Origin: DATNBT01 sp964579765
GTDB lineage: Bacteria > Acidobacteriota > Vicinamibacteria > Vicinamibacterales > CAVVIG01
Reading direction: 5' to 3'
DNA length: 20,349 nucleotides
NCBI GenBank assembly: GCA_964579765.1
Contig: CAZOIK010000277.1
Location: 1 to 20,349 of the forward strand
Positions within the stretch are counted from its first letter, which is position 1. Every line of letters starts with the position of its first letter. Below the pieces are notes generated by a model, which saw only the letters and a program-made list of their open reading frames with translations, had not been told where the DNA came from and did no database searches. Below are positions 7,191 through 14,385 of this stretch, piece after piece. The translations under genes and the position numbers were made by a program.

Positions 7191-8122
7191 CAGTCCTCGC
7201 CCACGGCGTGCGCGAACACGTCCTCGAGCGTCGGGACGCTCGGCCGCAGATGCCGCACCTGCACGCCCTCTTGGGCGGCGAGCGCGAACAGCCGCTGCGC
7301 GCCGCCCTCGCCCGGCACGAACACCCGCACGACGTCGTCGTCGGCCGAATGGCACTCGAGGCCGGCTGCGCGCAGGTGATCGAAGAACGTGTCCAGCTCG
7401 CCGTGTGTCTTCACGCGCAGTTCGTACACTCGGCCGCGCGGCTGCTTGAGCGCGTCGATCGGGCCGGCCGCCGCAATCCGCCCCTTGTCCATGACGACGA
7501 CGTGGTCGCAGGTGTACTCGACGTCCGGCAGCACGTGCGACGAGAGCATGAGGTTCACGCCCTTGTTGTACGCCAGGTCGCGGACGAGCTCGAGCATCTC
7601 GTCGCGGCCCTTCGGATCCATGCCGTTGGTCGGCTCGTCGAGGAAGAGCAGATCCGGGTCGTGCACCAGCGCCTGCGCGAGCTTGATCCGCTGCTTCATG
7701 CCGGTCGAGTAGGTTTCGACGTTGCGGTAGCGCGCTTCGCCAAGCCCCACGTAGTAGAGCACCTCGTGCGCCCGCTGCGTGGCGTCGCTGCGCGGCAGCC
7801 CGGCAAGCTCGCCACAGTACGAGACGAACTGCACCGCCGTCAGGCCGGGAATGTGCGCGTCGTTCTCAGGCATGTAGCCGATGCGCGCCCGAATCTCGAC
7901 CGGGGACGCGGCGACGTCGAGCCCGAGCACGCGCATCTGCCCCTGCGCCGGCACGACGAATCCGAGCAGCGCCTTGATCATCGTGCTCTTACCGGCGCCG
8001 TTGGGGCCGAGCAGGCCCACGGCACCGCGCGGAAACGACACGGTGACGCCGTTGAGCGCCCGGTTGCGTCCGTACTCGACGACGACGTTGTCGAGCGCGG
8101 CCACGGGATCGGTGTCAGCCAT
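7190..8122 (-). CDS. ABC transporter ATP-binding protein (first system)
   Basis: This 310-residue protein has Walker A GPNGAGKST (39-47), signature YSTGMKQ (138-144), Walker B LLFLDEP (158-164) and the H-loop in LMLSSHVLPD. A C-terminal domain of about 85 residues follows the ATPase core, as in the DrrA/GldA-like ABC-2 exporter group. The ATG at 8122 is the first gene of the ATPase-permease-ATPase-permease unit; all junctions overlap by 1-4 bases. A TATATT box is 9 bases upstream of the start. It probably drives the permease directly downstream, although mixed complexes with the second pair are possible. Confidence 0.93.
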   Translation of the reverse strand: MADTDPVAALDNVVVEYGRNRALNGVTVSFPRGAVGLLGPNGAGKSTMIKALLGFVVPAQGQMRVLGLDVAASPVEIRARIGYMPENDAHIPGLTAVQFVSYCGELAGLPRSDATQRAHEVLYYVGLGEARYRNVETYSTGMKQRIKLAQALVHDPDLLFLDEPTNGMDPKGRDEMLELVRDLAYNKGVNLMLSSHVLPDVEYTCDHVVVMDKGRIAAAGPIDALKQPRGRVYELRVKTHGELDTFFDHLRAAGLECHSADDDVVRVFVPGEGGAQRLFALAAQEGVQVRHLRPSVPTLEDVFAHAVGED

Positions 8123-8131
8123 GGACAGTGG

Positions 8132-8137
8132 AATATA
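8132..8137 (-). promoter_or_regulatory. -10-like box TATATT upstream of the ABC operon
   Basis: On the minus strand TATATT is followed by 9 bases and then the ATG of the first ATPase. It lies in the 39-base gap after the HD-domain gene. No clear -35 is present. Confidence 0.4.
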
Positions 8138-8161
8138 CGCAGCCGTGCGGGAAAAAGGTCC

Positions 8162-8725
8162 TCAGAGCGTGCCTCGGAGTCCCAGCGCGCCGGCCTGCTC
8201 GCGCATGAACGCGATGACGTTCGCGATGTGCTGCTCGAGCGGCAGGCCGAGGGCCTCGGCGCCGCCCCGCAGGTCGTCGCGCTTCACGCCACGCGCGAAC
8301 GCCTTGTCCTTCATACGCTTCACGACCGAGGACGGCTCAAGATCGAGGATGCTCTTGCTCGGCCGCACAAGCGACGCCGCCGTGATGAATCCCGACATCT
8401 CGTCGCACGCCCACAGCGTCTTCTCGAGCGGAGTCTCGCGCGGCACGCCGCTGTAGTCGGCGTGCGACAGGATCGCCCGGGTCACCCACTCGGGATAGCC
8501 GCGCTCGCGCAGGATCTCGCAGCCGCGAAAGGGATGATCGTCGAGCGACGGCCATCGCTCGTAGTCGAAATCGTGCAACAAGCCGACGACGCCCCAGGCG
8601 TCCTCGTCCTCGCCAAACGTGCGCGCATAGCCGCGCACGGCCGCCTCGACGCCCATCGCGTGCTTCAGCAGGCTCTCGCTTTTCGTGTATTCAGTCAGCA
8701 GGTGCCAGGCGGCCTCGCGGTCCAT
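8162..8725 (-). CDS. HD-domain hydrolase, stand-alone
   Basis: This 187-residue protein is an HD-superfamily metal-dependent phosphohydrolase. The metal-binding residues are visible: H22 in LLKHAMGVE, the H51-D52 doublet in GLLHDFDYERWP and D108 in ACDEMSGF. A further histidine pattern (LDDHPFRGCEIL and ILSHADY) fits the HDIG-type subgroup. The substrate, a nucleotide or phosphoester, cannot be deduced. There is no GYP motif, so it is not an HD-GYP cyclic di-GMP enzyme. The ATG at 8725 has a TATAAG box 8 bases upstream; an out-of-frame ATG lies 8 bases further up. It stops 39 bases before the ABC operon on the same strand and may be read through into it, with no functional tie evident. Confidence 0.85.
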   Translation of the reverse strand: MDREAAWHLLTEYTKSESLLKHAMGVEAAVRGYARTFGEDEDAWGVVGLLHDFDYERWPSLDDHPFRGCEILRERGYPEWVTRAILSHADYSGVPRETPLEKTLWACDEMSGFITAASLVRPSKSILDLEPSSVVKRMKDKAFARGVKRDDLRGGAEALGLPLEQHIANVIAFMREQAGALGLRGTL

Positions 8726-8733
8726 GGCCGCAT

Positions 8734-8739
8734 CTTATA
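8734..8739 (-). promoter_or_regulatory. -10-like box TATAAG upstream of the HD-domain gene
   Basis: On the minus strand TATAAG is followed by 8 bases and then the ATG at 8725. It sits between the gene and the palindrome at 8754-8806. Confidence 0.35.
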
Positions 8740-8753
8740 GCGTTCCTCTCGTT

Positions 8754-8806
8754 GTAGGGCAGACCTTCAGGTCCGCCCGACACGCAGGCCTGAAGGCCTG
8801 CCCTAC
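8754..8806. repeat. Large imperfect palindrome (REP-like) overlapping the Nudix stop codon
   Basis: The arms gtagggcag (8754-8762) and ctgccctac (8798-8806) pair perfectly. The pairing continues inward through ccttcagg/cctgaagg with one A-C mismatch and one G-T wobble, giving arms of about 20 bases and a loop near 8775-8785. The stop codon of the Nudix gene (8803-8805) lies in one arm. There is no T-run, so it may act as an mRNA-stabilising or attenuating hairpin for the five-gene operon that ends here. The sequence has the look of dispersed intergenic palindromes; copies elsewhere in the genome cannot be tested here. Confidence 0.8.
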
Positions 8807-9267
8807 ACGGCAGTGGACCAGACGAGAGGACGATCACCCTTCTCGAAGCCGCGCGCCGCGGCCTTGCGGATCACCGCCACGGTGACCGCCGCGACGCCGT
8901 ATCGCTCCAGATCCGTCAGCGCCACCCACGCCGCATCGTCGGCGTCCGACGCGCTGCGCAGGAGACCGTCGCCCGGACGGCAGACGAAGTCCACGAGGAC
9001 GAAGTGATGCTCGACGCGTTTCTCCGCATCGCGATCGATCCGGTCGAGCACTTCGACGATGGGCCCGACCCGAACCGACAGCCCGGTCTCCTCGAGCACC
9101 TCGCGCGCAATCGCCTGCTCGAGCGTCTCGCCGAGTTCGACGCCGCCGCCCGGCAGGCTCCATTCGCCCTTCAACGGCGCGTGACCGCGCTTGACGAGCA
9201 GCACGCGATCCCCGTCGATGACGACGGCGCCGACGCCGACAATGGGCCGGTCGGGATAGGGGCTCAT
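8803..9267 (-). CDS. Nudix hydrolase
   Basis: This 154-residue protein contains a perfect Nudix box at residues 41-63: G41, E47, R55-E56, E59-E60, G62, which binds the metal and hydrolyses nucleoside diphosphates linked to another moiety. The preceding LLVKRGHAPLKGEWSLPGG is typical of the ADP-ribose/NADH pyrophosphatase-like and MutT-like groups; the exact substrate is not determined. The ATG at 9267 overlaps the stop of the VWA gene by 4 bases (ATGA), supporting this start and translational coupling. It is the last gene of the mtnA operon, and its stop codon is embedded in the palindrome. Confidence 0.93.
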   Translation of the reverse strand: MSPYPDRPIVGVGAVVIDGDRVLLVKRGHAPLKGEWSLPGGGVELGETLEQAIAREVLEETGLSVRVGPIVEVLDRIDRDAEKRVEHHFVLVDFVCRPGDGLLRSASDADDAAWVALTDLERYGVAAVTVAVIRKAAARGFEKGDRPLVWSTAV

Positions 9268-10181
9268 GACGGCTCGCCGCGCAACCGGCGTGCGCGGACG
9301 TGCAGTCCGCGCCGGCGCACGCTGACGCTCACGTCGTGCAGCGGCTTCGTCGAGGCCGCGGGCCAGTAGCCAAGCAGGTAGTACGTGCCGGTGTCGCGCC
9401 GCACGATGTCAATCGGCCGGCCCAGGTCGTTCGAGTTGCGGAAGACCTCACCGCCGGAGAGGTCAGCGATGTTCGGACCGGGACGTACTCCGGCCGACGC
9501 GCCGTTCGGCTCGAGCGAGTACAGGCTCGCGTTCGAGCGGCTCATCGCGGCCATCGCGTCGATCCAGAACCGCCACAACAAGCTGGTACGCCCCTGCGGC
9601 TCCGGGATGCTGCACACGTCAGGGACGCCGACGCAGACGAGCGCCTTCCGCCGGTGCTCGATCGGCTCGAGCGTGCGCGACACCTTCGCGACCGCTCGCA
9701 GCGCGTTCTCGAGCGTCTCGCGTCCGAAGAACGGCAGCGCGTCCGATCGGTACTCGTCGATGCGCAGCAACGCTTCGAGCCGATCGCCGAACGCCTCGTC
9801 GCGCCGGTTGTTCAGCCTGACGACGCTGAATTCGTCGGGGGGCGCCATCCGCGCCACGAACGTGCGCGCAATGAACTGAATCGGCGTGGTGTTGCCCGCG
9901 CCGAAGCCGCTGTCGTCGAGCAGGAGGACAATCGACCTCGCTACAGGCTCGTGCGCGGTGTCGGCGACGGCGTCGAAGGTCTTCACGTCAACGCGCTTGC
10001 CGTCGTCTTTGATCTCGAAATCGTCCCGGGTCAGCCCGGTGACCGGCCGGCCGGCCGCATCCGTGACGACGGCGTCCATTTCGACGAGATAGGTCGCCGT
10101 CTGCGGCTGGCCCGCCTGGACCACGACGCCTGCGACAATCAACGCTCCGCCGACCCACCAGACGCGGCGACGAAGGCGCAT
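9264..10181 (-). CDS. VWFA-related domain protein (Acidobacteria type), exported or membrane-anchored
   Basis: This 305-residue protein has a hydrophobic N-terminal segment after a basic start (MRLRRRVWWVGGALIVAG, about 7-22), a signal peptide or anchor. A short beta-rich part follows with VVTDAAGRPVTGLTRDDFEI (39-57), then a von Willebrand A fold starting SIVLLLDDSG. This architecture matches the VWFA-related family that is greatly expanded in Acidobacteria. The metal-ion site is atypical: DxSxS reads D89-D-S91-G-F93, so the second Ser is missing. The C-terminal part has the usual TGTYYLLGYWP block. The function is unknown; such proteins are thought to act in periplasmic adhesion or complex assembly. 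It starts 4 bases after the YjbQ-family stop. Confidence 0.87.
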   Translation of the reverse strand: MRLRRRVWWVGGALIVAGVVVQAGQPQTATYLVEMDAVVTDAAGRPVTGLTRDDFEIKDDGKRVDVKTFDAVADTAHEPVARSIVLLLDDSGFGAGNTTPIQFIARTFVARMAPPDEFSVVRLNNRRDEAFGDRLEALLRIDEYRSDALPFFGRETLENALRAVAKVSRTLEPIEHRRKALVCVGVPDVCSIPEPQGRTSLLWRFWIDAMAAMSRSNASLYSLEPNGASAGVRPGPNIADLSGGEVFRNSNDLGRPIDIVRRDTGTYYLLGYWPAASTKPLHDVSVSVRRRGLHVRARRLRGEPS

Positions 10182-10185
10182 GCCG

Positions 10186-10599
10186 TCAGAGTCCCATCAC
10201 CTTGACGACGACGCGCTTCTTCCGCTGGCCGTCGAACTCGGCGTAGAACACCTGCTCCCACGGTCCGAGATCCAGCCGGCCCGCGGTAATCGGCAGCATC
10301 ACCTGATGCCCCATGATCGTCCGCTTCAGGTGCGCGTCGGCGTTGTCTTCGCCCGTCTGATGATGTTTGTAGTCGAGTCCGGCGGGCGCGAGCTTTTCGA
10401 GCCACACCTGGAAGTCGCTGATGAGGCCCTCTTCCCAGTCGTTCACGTAGACGCCCGCGGTGATGTGCATCGCCGACACGAGCGCCATGCCCTCTTTCAC
10501 CCCGCTCGCCTCGACGATGCGCGCCACGTCGTCCGTGATGCGGATGAACTCCTGGCGCTTCTTCGTGGTGAACCAGAGATAGTCGGTGTGGACTTTCAT
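10186..10599 (-). CDS. YjbQ family (UPF0047) protein
   Basis: This 137-residue protein shows the conserved family residues: MHITAG (44-49, usually HTTAG), YVND, the HH pair (79-80), NADAH (86-90), LKRTIMG and the C-terminal LGPWEQVFYAEFDGQRKKRV. The fold is a small beta-rich trimer with a metal-like His site. Weak thiamin-phosphate synthase activity has been reported for members, but the physiological role is not settled. The ATG at 10599 overlaps the tsaD stop by 4 bases (ATGA). An open frame extends upstream within tsaD but has no family similarity and is rejected. Confidence 0.93.
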   Translation of the reverse strand: MKVHTDYLWFTTKKRQEFIRITDDVARIVEASGVKEGMALVSAMHITAGVYVNDWEEGLISDFQVWLEKLAPAGLDYKHHQTGEDNADAHLKRTIMGHQVMLPITAGRLDLGPWEQVFYAEFDGQRKKRVVVKVMGL

Positions 10600-11654
10600 A
10601 ACACCAGCGCGGCGTCCGCGTTCAGATCTGCCGGCGCGAGGATTCCCGCACGCAGCTTGCGCAGCCCGGCCGCGGCAATCATCGCGGCGTTGTCCGTCGA
10701 AAGCGAGAGGCTCGGCAGGAACGTCGGCATCTCGCGCTGCTCTCCGTGGTACGTGAGATCCGCGCGGAGACGGCTGTTCGCCGAGACGCCGCCGGCCACG
10801 CCGATGCTGCGGGCGCCAAAGCGCCGCGCCGCGTCGAACGCGCGGTCGATCAGCGTCGTGACGACCGTACGCTGGAAGCTCGCGCAGATGTCCGCGACGT
10901 CCCGCTCCGCCATCGGGCCCGCGGCCGCCTGCTCGCGTTCGCGCACGTAGCGCAGGACCGCCGTCTTCAGGCCGCTGAAGCTGAAATCGAGATCGCCTTT
11001 GAGATGCGGCGCGTTGCGATCCGCGTGCGTGAGGCGCGTGCCAGGCAGCCGGACGGCGCGATCGTCGCCCGATTTTGCCAGGCGGTCGATGACGGGCCCG
11101 CCCGGATATCCGAGCCCGAGCAGCTTCGCCACCTTGTCGTACGCCTCGCCGGCCGCATCGTCGCGCGTGCGGCTCAGCAGCTCGTAGTGCCCGGGCCGAT
11201 CGACGAGATACAGGCTGGTATGGCCGCCGGACACGACGAGCACGATCGACGGCAGCGGCAGCTCGCCGTTGTGCAGCACGAGCGACTCGATGTGACCGGC
11301 GAGGTGATGGACGGCGACAAGCGGCAGCCCGGTCGCGGCCGCGGCAGCCTTGGCGAACGAGACGCCGACCAGCAGCGAACCGACGAGCCCTGGACCCTGG
11401 GTCACGGCGATCGCGCCCAGATCGCTCCAGTCCGACTTCGCCTCGTCCAGCGCGCGTTCGACGACGCCGCAGATGTCGCGGATGTGCTGCCGCGAGGCCA
11501 GCTCCGGCACGACGCCGCCCCACTCGCGGTGGATGGGCGCCTGCGAGGCGACGACGTTCGAGCGGATGGCCCACGGGCGTGCGGCGTCACCCGTTTCCTC
11601 CACGACGGCGGCCGACGTTTCGTCGCACGACGTCTCGATTCCGAGGATCCGCAT
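10596..11654 (-). CDS. tsaD: tRNA N6-adenosine threonylcarbamoyltransferase
   Basis: TsaD transfers the threonylcarbamoyl group to A37 of ANN-decoding tRNAs, working with TsaB, TsaE and TsaC in the cytosol. The 352-residue protein starts MRILGIETSCDETSAAVVE, the classic ASKHA-fold opening. It has the metal-binding HxxxH (H117 and H121 in VHHLAGH), VSGGHTSLYL (141-150), FSFSGLKTAVL and the C-terminal GGVSANSRLR. An insertion, TGDAARPWAIRS (21-32), makes the first loop slightly longer than in E. coli. TsaB, TsaC and TsaE are not in this window. It starts 5 bases after the mtnA stop and overlaps the YjbQ-family start. Confidence 0.97.
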   Translation of the reverse strand: MRILGIETSCDETSAAVVEETGDAARPWAIRSNVVASQAPIHREWGGVVPELASRQHIRDICGVVERALDEAKSDWSDLGAIAVTQGPGLVGSLLVGVSFAKAAAAATGLPLVAVHHLAGHIESLVLHNGELPLPSIVLVVSGGHTSLYLVDRPGHYELLSRTRDDAAGEAYDKVAKLLGLGYPGGPVIDRLAKSGDDRAVRLPGTRLTHADRNAPHLKGDLDFSFSGLKTAVLRYVREREQAAAGPMAERDVADICASFQRTVVTTLIDRAFDAARRFGARSIGVAGGVSANSRLRADLTYHGEQREMPTFLPSLSLSTDNAAMIAAAGLRKLRAGILAPADLNADAALVL

Positions 11655-11659
11655 GGCGA

Positions 11660-12718
11660 TCAGGCGCGCGCCGCCTCGAGCTCGAACGCGCGCGCGAGCG
11701 ACTCCGTGTACGGCTGGCGGAAGATGCCGCGCTCGGTGATGATGCCGGCAATCAGGTGATTCGGTGTGACGTCGAACGCCGGATTCCAGACCTGCGCGCC
11801 GTCGGGCGTGAGCTGCGCGCTGCCGACGTGCGTCACTTCCTTCGCGCTGCGCTCTTCAATCGGAATGTGCTGCCCGTCGGGCGTGTTGAGATCGATCGTG
11901 GACAGCGGCGCCGCGACGTAGAAAGGAATCTGGTGCTCGCGCGCGAGCACCGCCACGCCGTACGTGCCGATCTTGTTGGCCGTGTCGCCGTTGGCCGCGA
12001 TCCGATCGGCGCCGACGACGACGAAGTTGACCTTGCCCTGGCGCATCAGCGCGCCGGCCATGTTGTCGGTGATGACCGTCGTGTGGATGCCGTCGCGCAC
12101 GAGTTCCCACGCCGTCAACCGCGCGCCCTGCAGAAACGGCCGCGTCTCGTCGGCGAAGACCGCGACGGCCTTGCCGCTCTCGACCGCGCCGCGGATGACG
12201 CCGAGCGCGGTGCCATAGCCGGCCGTGGCGAGCGCGCCGGCGTTGCAGTGCGTGAGGATTCTCGCGTCGGCGGGCACGACCTCGGCGCCGAACGCGCCCA
12301 GCGCCCGGCAGCTCGCGACGTCCTCGTCGTGAATCCGCTGTGCCTCGAGGTCGAGCCGGTCCTTGATCTGATCGACCGACTCGCCAGCCTGCGCGGCGGC
12401 GGCGAACGTCCGCTTCATGCGATCGATGGCCCAGAAGAGGTTGACGGCCGTCGGACGCGTGCCCGCCATCAGCTCGCACGTGTTGTGAAACTCGGCGGCA
12501 AACTTCTGCGTGCCGGTGGCCTTGCTCTTCCGCATGCCGAGCGCGATGCCATACGCGGCGGCCACGCCAATCGCCGGCGCCCCGCGGATGACCATCGTCT
12601 TGATGGCGCGCGCAACCTCCGCCGCGGTCTTGCAGCGCACGTACACCTCGTGCACCGGCAGCTTGCGCTGGTCGATCATGACGACGACGTCGTCTTCTCT
12701 GGCAATCGTTGGGAGCAT
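11660..12718 (-). CDS. mtnA: Methylthioribose-1-phosphate isomerase
   Basis: MtnA converts 5-methylthioribose 1-phosphate to the ribulose 1-phosphate form in methionine salvage; some homologues act on 5-deoxyribose 1-phosphate. The 352-residue protein carries RGAPAIG (45-51), the catalytic Cys158 in THCNAGALAT, ETRP (191-194), and the catalytic Asp238 in GADRIAANGDTANKIGT. These separate it from the eIF2B-like relatives and match MtnA. No other methionine-salvage gene (mtnB, C, D, K, N) is in the window. It begins 22 bases after the deaminase stop, so it may be read from the nucleoside operon. It also has its own TAAAAT box 6 bases before the ATG. It heads the mtnA-tsaD-yjbQ-VWA-Nudix series. 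Confidence 0.96.
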   Translation of the reverse strand: MLPTIAREDDVVVMIDQRKLPVHEVYVRCKTAAEVARAIKTMVIRGAPAIGVAAAYGIALGMRKSKATGTQKFAAEFHNTCELMAGTRPTAVNLFWAIDRMKRTFAAAAQAGESVDQIKDRLDLEAQRIHDEDVASCRALGAFGAEVVPADARILTHCNAGALATAGYGTALGVIRGAVESGKAVAVFADETRPFLQGARLTAWELVRDGIHTTVITDNMAGALMRQGKVNFVVVGADRIAANGDTANKIGTYGVAVLAREHQIPFYVAAPLSTIDLNTPDGQHIPIEERSAKEVTHVGSAQLTPDGAQVWNPAFDVTPNHLIAGIITERGIFRQPYTESLARAFELEAARA

Positions 12719-12724
12719 CGAACG

Positions 12725-12730
12725 ATTTTA
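12725..12730 (-). promoter_or_regulatory. -10-like box TAAAAT upstream of mtnA, leaderless arrangement
   Basis: On the minus strand TAAAAT is followed by 6 bases and then the mtnA ATG, the same spacing as at folE. Transcription would start at about the A of ATG. It lies in the 22-base gap after the deaminase gene. Confidence 0.4.
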
Positions 12731-12740
12731 CCCTTGGAAC

Positions 12741-13544
12741 CTAGAGCAGCCTCGCGTCGAATGGGAGCGGCAGCAGCGTCTTCAGCCGGTGCGAGGCCTG
12801 CTCGGTGGTGAGGTTGGCGAGCACGATCTCCAGATTGCCGCCGAACTCCCAGAGAATCTGCCGGCACGCGCCGCACGGCGGCGTCAGCGTCGGCGTGTCG
12901 GCGACGATCGCGATGCGCGTGAACGCGCGATGGCCTTCCGAGAGCGCCTTGAACATCGCCACGCGCTCGGCGCACATCGTCAGGCCATAGCTGGCGTTCT
13001 CGATGTTGCAGCCGGTGACGACGCTGCCGTCGGCGGCCTCGAGCGCGGCGCCCACCTTGAAATGCGAGAAGCGCGCGTCGGCGTTCTCTCGCGCGCGGCG
13101 CGCCGCGGCCACGATGTCGAGGTCGCCGGTCCGCCCGCGCATCCGGCGCGGCCCGAGCCGCCGATCCGCCTGGCGGCGGTCGCCTTCCGGACGGCCGACG
13201 TCTTTGACGCGGCGATCGAATCCGCTGCGCCGATCGGGCTCGACGCGGGCGCGCCGGTCGTCGAGCAGCAGGCGAAGCTGATCCTGACGCCGCACGCCGT
13301 TGACGATGTGCGTGACGCGCGCGATCTGATAGAGGCGCGTCGTCAGCGCCTGGATGTCCGGATCGGCGTGGCACGCCTCGGCCGCGGACGCGCTGGCCCA
13401 GTGGCGCACGGCGTAGAAGCAGTTCGGCGACGCCTCGTCGCGGACGATGTCGGTCCGGCCGTACTCCTTCTTCGCCATGATGACGGAGAACTCGCGCGCG
13501 ATCGCGATGAAGGCGCCTTCCTGCCCCTCCACGACCTCGACCAT
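12741..13544 (-). CDS. cdd: Cytidine deaminase with N-terminal ABM-like domain (fusion)
   Basis: One open frame of 267 codons carries two domains. Residues about 135-267 are a complete cytidine deaminase: the zinc site is C191 with catalytic E193 in MCAERVA and C224/C227 in PCGACRQ, and CNIENASYGL precedes them. It turns cytidine or deoxycytidine into uridine or deoxyuridine. Residues about 1-90 (MVEVVEGQEGAFIAIARE to YQIARVTHIVNGVR) resemble a small dimeric alpha+beta-barrel, ABM-like domain of unknown role. Between them, residues 95-134 hold five DRR triplets in a basic, probably disordered linker. An internal ATG at 13142 would give a normal-length Cdd (133 residues), but no Shine-Dalgarno is visible there. 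The start at 13544 is 19 bases after the PNP stop; the operon context (transport and phosphorolysis of nucleosides) supports the deaminase role. Confidence 0.85.
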   Translation of the reverse strand: MVEVVEGQEGAFIAIAREFSVIMAKKEYGRTDIVRDEASPNCFYAVRHWASASAAEACHADPDIQALTTRLYQIARVTHIVNGVRRQDQLRLLLDDRRARVEPDRRSGFDRRVKDVGRPEGDRRQADRRLGPRRMRGRTGDLDIVAAARRARENADARFSHFKVGAALEAADGSVVTGCNIENASYGLTMCAERVAMFKALSEGHRAFTRIAIVADTPTLTPPCGACRQILWEFGGNLEIVLANLTTEQASHRLKTLLPLPFDARLL

Positions 13545-13563
13545 TGCGACTGACAGACGTCCT

Positions 13564-14385
13564 TCAAGGGAGCCGGCCAATGATGCCCTCCAGCAGCGCC
13601 GTGAACTGTCCACGCACGCGCCGCGCTGTGTCCATGACGTCGGCGTGATGGAGCGGCTGCGGCAGCACGCCGGCCGCCATGTTCGTGATGCACGAGAGGC
13701 CGAGCACGTCGATGCCCATGTGCCGCGCGACAATCGCCTCGGGCACCGTGGACATGCCGACCGCGTCGGCGCCGATCGTCCTCAGATATCGGATCTCCGC
13801 CGGCGTTTCGTAACTGGGGCCGAGCAACGCCGCGTAGACCCCGTGCGCCAGCGCCATGCCCGCCGCCCCGGCCGCGGCGTCGGCCAGCGCGCGCAGCCGC
13901 AGGGAATATACCGCCGACATGTCCGGAAAGCGCGGCCCGAAGCGTTCGTCGTTGGGCCCCGCCAGCGGATTCTGCCCCGTCAGGTTGAGGTGATCGTCGA
14001 TCGCCATCAGCGCGCCGGCCGAAAAGGCGGTGTTCACCCCGCCGGCGGCGTTCGTGAGGATCAACGTCCTCACGCCAAGCAGACCGAGCGCGCGTGTGGC
14101 AAACGTGACCGTCTGCCCGTCGAACCCTTCATACAAATGACAACGGCCGGCGAGGACGGCCACCCGGCGGCCTTGCGTCTTGCCGACGACCAGCACGCCG
14201 GCGTGGCCGGCCACGCCCGAGACGGGCCAGTGCGGCAGATCGCCGTAGCCGATCGAGACGGCGCCCGACAGCGACGCCGCGAAGTCGCCCAGCCCGGATC
14301 CGAGGACGATTGCGGTCCGCGGGAAATCGGGCACTCGTGCACGAACCGCCTCGACCGCCGCGTGGACGCGTCCGTAGTAGTCCAT
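13564..14385 (-). CDS. Purine nucleoside phosphorylase (trimeric type)
   Basis: This enzyme cleaves purine (deoxy)nucleosides with phosphate to the base and (deoxy)ribose 1-phosphate. The 273-residue protein has all trimeric PNP motifs: GSGLG (29-33), H61, RCHLYEG (81-87), TNAAGG (111-116), GPSYETPAE (189-197) with E193, GMSTVPE (210-216) and SCITNMAAG (231-239) with N235. The Asn at 235 is what 6-oxopurine enzymes (inosine, guanosine) have, whereas methylthioadenosine phosphorylases carry Asp; so PNP is preferred over MtnP despite mtnA nearby. The ATG at 14385 directly follows the transporter stop (TAGATG). It is the third gene of the salvage operon. Confidence 0.95.
   Translation of the reverse strand: MDYYGRVHAAVEAVRARVPDFPRTAIVLGSGLGDFAASLSGAVSIGYGDLPHWPVSGVAGHAGVLVVGKTQGRRVAVLAGRCHLYEGFDGQTVTFATRALGLLGVRTLILTNAAGGVNTAFSAGALMAIDDHLNLTGQNPLAGPNDERFGPRFPDMSAVYSLRLRALADAAAGAAGMALAHGVYAALLGPSYETPAEIRYLRTIGADAVGMSTVPEAIVARHMGIDVLGLSCITNMAAGVLPQPLHHADVMDTARRVRGQFTALLEGIIGRLP

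Noticed and set aside
8162..8725. HD-domain gene as a second cyclic di-GMP phosphodiesterase
   Set aside because: There is no GYP motif and the second half lacks the HD-GYP pattern, so only a general HD hydrolase can be claimed.
7208..8740. Plus-strand open frame of 510 codons
   Set aside because: It is antisense to the first ABC ATPase and the HD-domain gene, both with clear catalytic motifs; its composition is typical of a shadow frame.
13142..13160. Independent start of cdd at the internal ATG
   Set aside because: The ATG gives a normal-length Cdd, but no Shine-Dalgarno or stop codon separates it from the upstream domain. It is kept as an alternative in the gene entry, not as a separate gene.
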